DNA from: Rhizorhabdus phycosphaerae
GTDB lineage: Bacteria; Pseudomonadota; Alphaproteobacteria; Sphingomonadales; Sphingomonadaceae
DNA length: 64,000 bases
NCBI RefSeq assembly: GCF_011044255.1
Contig: NZ_CP049107.1
Location: 2,443,501 to 2,507,500 of the forward strand
Reading direction: 5' to 3'
The position numbers and the translations under genes are program-made. This document shows positions 60,551 through 64,000 of the stretch, one piece after another. Under the pieces are notes generated by a model that searched no databases, was not told the origin of the DNA, and was given only the letters and a program-made list of their open reading frames with translations. How positions within the stretch are numbered: position 1 is the first letter of the stretch; each line of letters begins with the position of its first letter.

Positions 60551-62404
60551 ATGAAAATTGCGATCAAGGCGGCGACCTCCGCCCTGGCGCTGGCGGTCTG
60601 GCTGGCCGGTGCGCCGGCCAAGGCGGCCGATGCGACATCGGCGACCACCATGGTGGCGAGCGCAGCCCCCACCGCCGCCGAAGCCGACGCCTTCGTAACC
60701 GACGCCGAAAAGCAGCTGAACGACCTCGGCATCTATGGCGCGCAGGTCGCCTGGATCAATTCGACCTATATCACCGACGACACCGATGCCGTCGCGGCGC
60801 GCGTAGGCGCCGAGTATACCGAACTGCAGGTGCGGCTCGCCAAGGAGGCCGCGCGCTTCGACGGCGTCGCCGGGCTCGGCTATGACACGCGGCGCAAGCT
60901 CGACATCCTCAAGCAGGCGATCGTCCTGCCCGCGCCGTCTACGCCGGGCGCAGCCAAGGAACTCAACGACCTCGCGACCCGCCTTCAGTCCACCTATGGC
61001 AAGGGCCGGGGGACGCTGCGCGGCCAGGAGATCACCGGCTCGGACATCGAGGCGGCGATGGGGAAGAACCGCAACCCTGCCGAGCTGAAGGAGATGTGGG
61101 TCAGCTGGCATGACAATGTCGGCAAGCCGATGCGCGACGACTATGCGCAGCTCGTCGAGATCGCAAACAAGGGCGCGGTGGAGCTGGGCTACAAGGATGT
61201 CGGCGCGATGTGGCGCGCGGGCTATGACATGCCCGCCGATGATTTCGCCAAGATGATGGACCGGCTGTGGATTCAGGTGAAGCCGCTCTATGACGCGCTC
61301 CATTGCTACACCCGCGCGAAGCTCAACGCCAAATATGGCGATGCGGTCCAGGCCAAGACCGGCCCGATCCGCGCCGACCTGCTCGGCAATATGTGGGCGC
61401 AGGAATGGGGGAATATCTATGACATCGTCGCGCCTCCAGGCGCCGGCGACATCGGCTATGATATCGGCGAACTGCTGAAGGCGAAGGACTATGACGCGAT
61501 CCGGATGGTGAAGACCGGCGAGCGTTTCTACACCTCGCTCGGCTTCGCGCCGCTGCCCGACAGCTTCTGGACCCGCTCGCAGATCACCAAGCCGCGCGAC
61601 CGCGAGGTCGTGTGCCACGCCTCGGCGTGGGACGTCGACAACAAGGACGATCTGCGCATCAAGATGTGCACCAAGGTCAATGCCGACGACTTCGTGACGA
61701 TCCATCACGAACTCGGCCATAATTTCTACCAGCGCGCCTATAACAAGCAGCCCTATCTCTATCTGAACGGCGCCAATGACGGTTTCCACGAGGCGATCGG
61801 CGACTTCGTCGCGCTGTCGGTGACGCCCGACTATCTGGTGAAGATCGACCTGCTAGACGCGGCCAAGGTGCCGAGCGCGGACAAGGATATCGGCCTGCTG
61901 CTGCGGCAGGCGATGGACAAGGTCGCTTTCCTGCCGTTCGGCCTGCTGATGGACAAATGGCGCTGGGGCGTGTTCAGCGGCGAAACCCCGGCCAGCCAGT
62001 ATAGCAAGGCCTGGACCGACCTCCGCCTGCGCTATCAGGGCGTCGTCGCGCCCGAGCCGCGCGACGAGGGCGACTTCGATCCGGGCGCCAAATATCACAT
62101 CCCCGGCAACACGCCCTATGCGCGCTACTTCCTCGCCCGCATCCTGCAGTTCCAGTTCTACAAGGCCGCCTGCGACCAGGTCGGCTGGAAGGGGCCGCTG
62201 CACCGCTGCTCCTTCTATGGCGACAAGCGGGTGGGCGAGAAGCTGAATGCGATGCTGGAAATGGGTGCGTCCAAGCCCTGGCCCGACGCGCTGGAGGCCT
62301 TCACCGGCACCCGCGAGATCGACGGGTCGGCGATGATCGCCTATTTCAAGCCGCTGATGACCTGGCTGAAGCAGCAGAACAAGGGCCAGCGCTGCGGCTG
62401 GTGA
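60551..62404 (+). CDS. M2 family peptidyl-dipeptidase (ACE-like)
   Basis: A 617-residue secreted zinc peptidase with a signal peptide (residues 1-26). The zinc motif is HELGH (386-390 in TIHHELGHNFYQ), and the third ligand is the glutamate of GFHEAIGDFVAL. It resembles angiotensin-converting enzyme in fold and would cleave C-terminal dipeptides in the periplasm. The single domain length matches bacterial members. Transcribed alone. Confidence 0.93.
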   Translation: MKIAIKAATSALALAVWLAGAPAKAADATSATTMVASAAPTAAEADAFVTDAEKQLNDLGIYGAQVAWINSTYITDDTDAVAARVGAEYTELQVRLAKEAARFDGVAGLGYDTRRKLDILKQAIVLPAPSTPGAAKELNDLATRLQSTYGKGRGTLRGQEITGSDIEAAMGKNRNPAELKEMWVSWHDNVGKPMRDDYAQLVEIANKGAVELGYKDVGAMWRAGYDMPADDFAKMMDRLWIQVKPLYDALHCYTRAKLNAKYGDAVQAKTGPIRADLLGNMWAQEWGNIYDIVAPPGAGDIGYDIGELLKAKDYDAIRMVKTGERFYTSLGFAPLPDSFWTRSQITKPRDREVVCHASAWDVDNKDDLRIKMCTKVNADDFVTIHHELGHNFYQRAYNKQPYLYLNGANDGFHEAIGDFVALSVTPDYLVKIDLLDAAKVPSADKDIGLLLRQAMDKVAFLPFGLLMDKWRWGVFSGETPASQYSKAWTDLRLRYQGVVAPEPRDEGDFDPGAKYHIPGNTPYARYFLARILQFQFYKAACDQVGWKGPLHRCSFYGDKRVGEKLNAMLEMGASKPWPDALEAFTGTREIDGSAMIAYFKPLMTWLKQQNKGQRCGW

Positions 62405-62411
62405 CCGGAGT

Positions 62412-62437
62412 CGGGGCGCGCTCGGGGGGACGCCCCG
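62412..62437 (+). terminator. Hairpin after the M2 peptidase gene
   Basis: CGGGGCG and CGCCCCG, 7 bp with a 12-base loop, start eight bases after the stop. Only CATTCT follows, so the signal is modest. Confidence 0.55.
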
Positions 62438-62589
62438 CATTCTGTGTGGCAATGTCCTAAATCGCGACGGCAACGTCTGCGTTCAGCATTGCCTTTCTCC
62501 CGGATTCGCTGCACTGGCGCCGCCCATCGGCCTGCTGGCATCGCTGCGGATTCGGGACGTCATTCTTGCATGGGCCCGGGGGGAAGACC

Positions 62590-63780
62590 ATGTCGGCTGC
62601 GGTGGTGAACGTCATTACCCTGTTTTTCGTCTCGACCCTTCTGGCCGGGATGATGCTGATCGCGTGGCGCAGCTTCGGCCGCCCGACGCACGCGCTGATC
62701 TGGGCGCTATCCTATAGCGCGGCCTCGCTCGAATGGGTGTGCAACATCTATCTGCGGGTCAGTGCGTTTCAGAACCAGCTCTTTCTGGGCTTCGTCTATG
62801 GCCTCTGCTGCCTGGCGAACGGCTTGCTGGCTGTGGGCTGTTACGTCCGCCTTCGGCCCGACGCTCAGCGTCTGCCCCCGCTCCTTGCGGTGTGCGCGAC
62901 TGCGACACTGATCGGGACGATCGTTGCCGTGGACGATCATCAGGCGCTGCGTGATATCCTCTGGCTGTCCTTCGCCGGATCGATGCTCATGATCTGTGCG
63001 GCCTGCGTCGCCCACCCGCTCGGCCGGGCCTCCTTGCCCGAACGAACGGTGGCCGCGATGTTCCTGCTGTTCGCACTGGTCGACTTCTCCCTGGCGATGA
63101 TGGCTCCCGGACAGGGCGCGCATGGCGAGGGTCCGGGCCATGCGCTGTTCCGAACGGTCCTGGTTATCGCCTATCCCCTAGCCTTCACCGGCGTCGGCCT
63201 GTTCACGGTTTTCCTGGTGGCGACCGACCTCGCCGAATCGATGCGACGACTTGCCACCTCGGATCAGCTGACCGGCATTCTCAACCGTCGCGGCTTCGAG
63301 GAAGCGGCCGAGCGCGCCATCGTCAATGCCCAGCGGCAACACCAGCCGCTGGCAATGGTCCTGGCGGACATCGACAATTTCAAGGTCATCAACGACCGCT
63401 ACGGCCATGCCACGGGCGACTGCGCGCTCCGCCATTTCGCCCAGCGTCTCGAACGACTCGTCCGGCGCGGCGATCTTGTGGGCCGCGTCGGTGGGGAAGA
63501 ATTCGCGCTGCTGCTGATGAACACGCACGACGCCAATGCGCTCGAGGTGGTGGAGCGCGTCCGCCGGGACATCGCCTCGGTCCCCGTACACGGCGCCGGC
63601 TCGCTGATGATGACCGCGAGCTTCGGCGTAACCGGGATCCGCCCCGGCGATACGTCGCTGGCGCAATTGCTGATGCGGGCCGACCGCGCGCTCTACCGGT
63701 CGAAGCTGGACGGCCGCGACCGCGTGACCCATGCCGACGAACTGGAGGAGGCACGCGCCATCCTCCACGACCGGGTTTAG
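62590..63780 (+). CDS. Membrane diguanylate cyclase (GGDEF)
   Basis: A 396-residue inner-membrane protein with six or seven N-terminal helices and a C-terminal GGDEF domain. The active-site loop is GRVGGEEFALLL, and RRGD five residues before it is the c-di-GMP inhibitory RxxD site, so it should be a feedback-controlled cyclase. LTGILNRRGFEEAAERA opens the domain. The ATG at 62590 has GGGGGGAAG upstream; TTG at 62566 is less likely. Confidence 0.92.
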   Translation: MSAAVVNVITLFFVSTLLAGMMLIAWRSFGRPTHALIWALSYSAASLEWVCNIYLRVSAFQNQLFLGFVYGLCCLANGLLAVGCYVRLRPDAQRLPPLLAVCATATLIGTIVAVDDHQALRDILWLSFAGSMLMICAACVAHPLGRASLPERTVAAMFLLFALVDFSLAMMAPGQGAHGEGPGHALFRTVLVIAYPLAFTGVGLFTVFLVATDLAESMRRLATSDQLTGILNRRGFEEAAERAIVNAQRQHQPLAMVLADIDNFKVINDRYGHATGDCALRHFAQRLERLVRRGDLVGRVGGEEFALLLMNTHDANALEVVERVRRDIASVPVHGAGSLMMTASFGVTGIRPGDTSLAQLLMRADRALYRSKLDGRDRVTHADELEEARAILHDRV

Positions 63781-63796
63781 GCGCCCCGCCCTCGCA

Positions 63797-64000
63797 TCAC
63801 CGGAAAGGCGGCTCGTTGAACGCGCGCAGCTTACGGCTGTGCAGGCGCGCACCCTCCCCGCGCAGCTGGTCGACAGCAGCGATCCCGATCTGGAGATGTT
63901 CGGCGATCGCTCGTTCGTAGAATCGGTTCGCCTGCCCCGGCAGCTTTATCTCGCCGTGGATCGGCTTGTCCGACACGCACAGCAGCGTCCCATAGGGTAC
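63797..64000 (-). CDS. amn: AMP nucleosidase, C-terminal end (partial)
   Basis: The last 67 codons and stop of a gene running past the window. The translation includes YGTLLCVSDKPIHGEIKLPGQ, then NRFYERAIAEHLQIGIAAVDQLR and LHSRKLRAFNEPPF. This matches the C-terminus of bacterial AMP nucleosidase, which hydrolyses AMP to adenine and ribose 5-phosphate. It is convergent with the diguanylate cyclase. Confidence 0.85.
   Translation of the reverse strand, partial: VPYGTLLCVSDKPIHGEIKLPGQANRFYERAIAEHLQIGIAAVDQLRGEGARLHSRKLRAFNEPPFR

Overview
The window is a 64 kb piece of a GC-rich alphaproteobacterial chromosome, most likely from the Sphingomonadales (Sphingomonas/Rhizorhabdus-like). I infer this from the gene order trpF-trpB-trpA-accD-folC, an ATP12-type F1-ATPase assembly chaperone, a CrcB-RluC-HAD-ATP12 run, a MlaEFD set with its own lipoprotein, and several small proteins typical of sphingomonads. 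It reads as core chromosome: no IS element, integrase, phage structural gene, CRISPR array, tRNA or rRNA was seen, and no gap between genes exceeds 300 bases.

Layout. 1-4.1 kb: the 3' end of uvrA, an overlapping pair (MNT-like nucleotidyltransferase plus a 63-aa basic protein), a DUF817 membrane protein, a 48-aa CxxC protein and an SRAP/YedK protein. 4.2-9.3 kb: a secreted RTX protein, a GrlR-like protein, a MoxR ATPase, a sphingomonad hypothetical, a J-domain protein and a eukaryotic-type topoisomerase IB. 9.3-13.7 kb (minus strand): a small SecD-like secreted protein with sufE, then the tightly packed crcB-rluC-HAD-atp12 operon and a lipoprotein. 13.8-24 kb (plus strand): a small membrane protein, a cupin, a Crp/Fnr regulator, trpFBA-accD-folC, a DUF6628-like gene behind a Fur-box-like palindrome, and acnA. 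23.7-32.5 kb: a sulfotransferase-like protein, a YegD-type Hsp70, an MHS-family transporter, a minus-strand operon (quinone oxidoreductase, catalase-like heme peroxidase, cytochrome b561), ygfZ and a dihydroorotase-family gene.

32.7-43 kb is envelope maintenance: a CHAP-domain secreted protein, a HAD-IB phosphatase, mlaE-mlaF-mlaD-lipoprotein, and an expanded phage-shock (psp) locus. The psp locus has a divergent activator gene pspF, a well-matched sigma-54 promoter, a 48-aa membrane peptide, pspA, pspB and pspC. Four further small single-span membrane proteins follow, three of which end in the same coiled-coil signature as PspC (the fourth only partly). This locus is the best candidate for an under-described system. 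pspF overlaps a family-25 glycosyltransferase gene.

43-50.7 kb: sodB, a soluble CBS-containing chemotaxis-type receptor, the operon dapF-mtaB-ftsY-yciB, and a GGDEF-EAL protein. 50.9-64 kb: aceA (isocitrate lyase), then ffh-rpsP-rimM-trmD-rplS with a small membrane protein and a vapBC toxin-antitoxin pair lodged between rimM and trmD. After these come asd, a GFA-family protein, an alpha/beta hydrolase, a PhnA-domain protein, an M2 peptidase, a diguanylate cyclase and the 3' end of an AMP nucleosidase gene. Start codons were chosen from Shine-Dalgarno sequences, overlaps and family N-termini; several are GTG or TTG.
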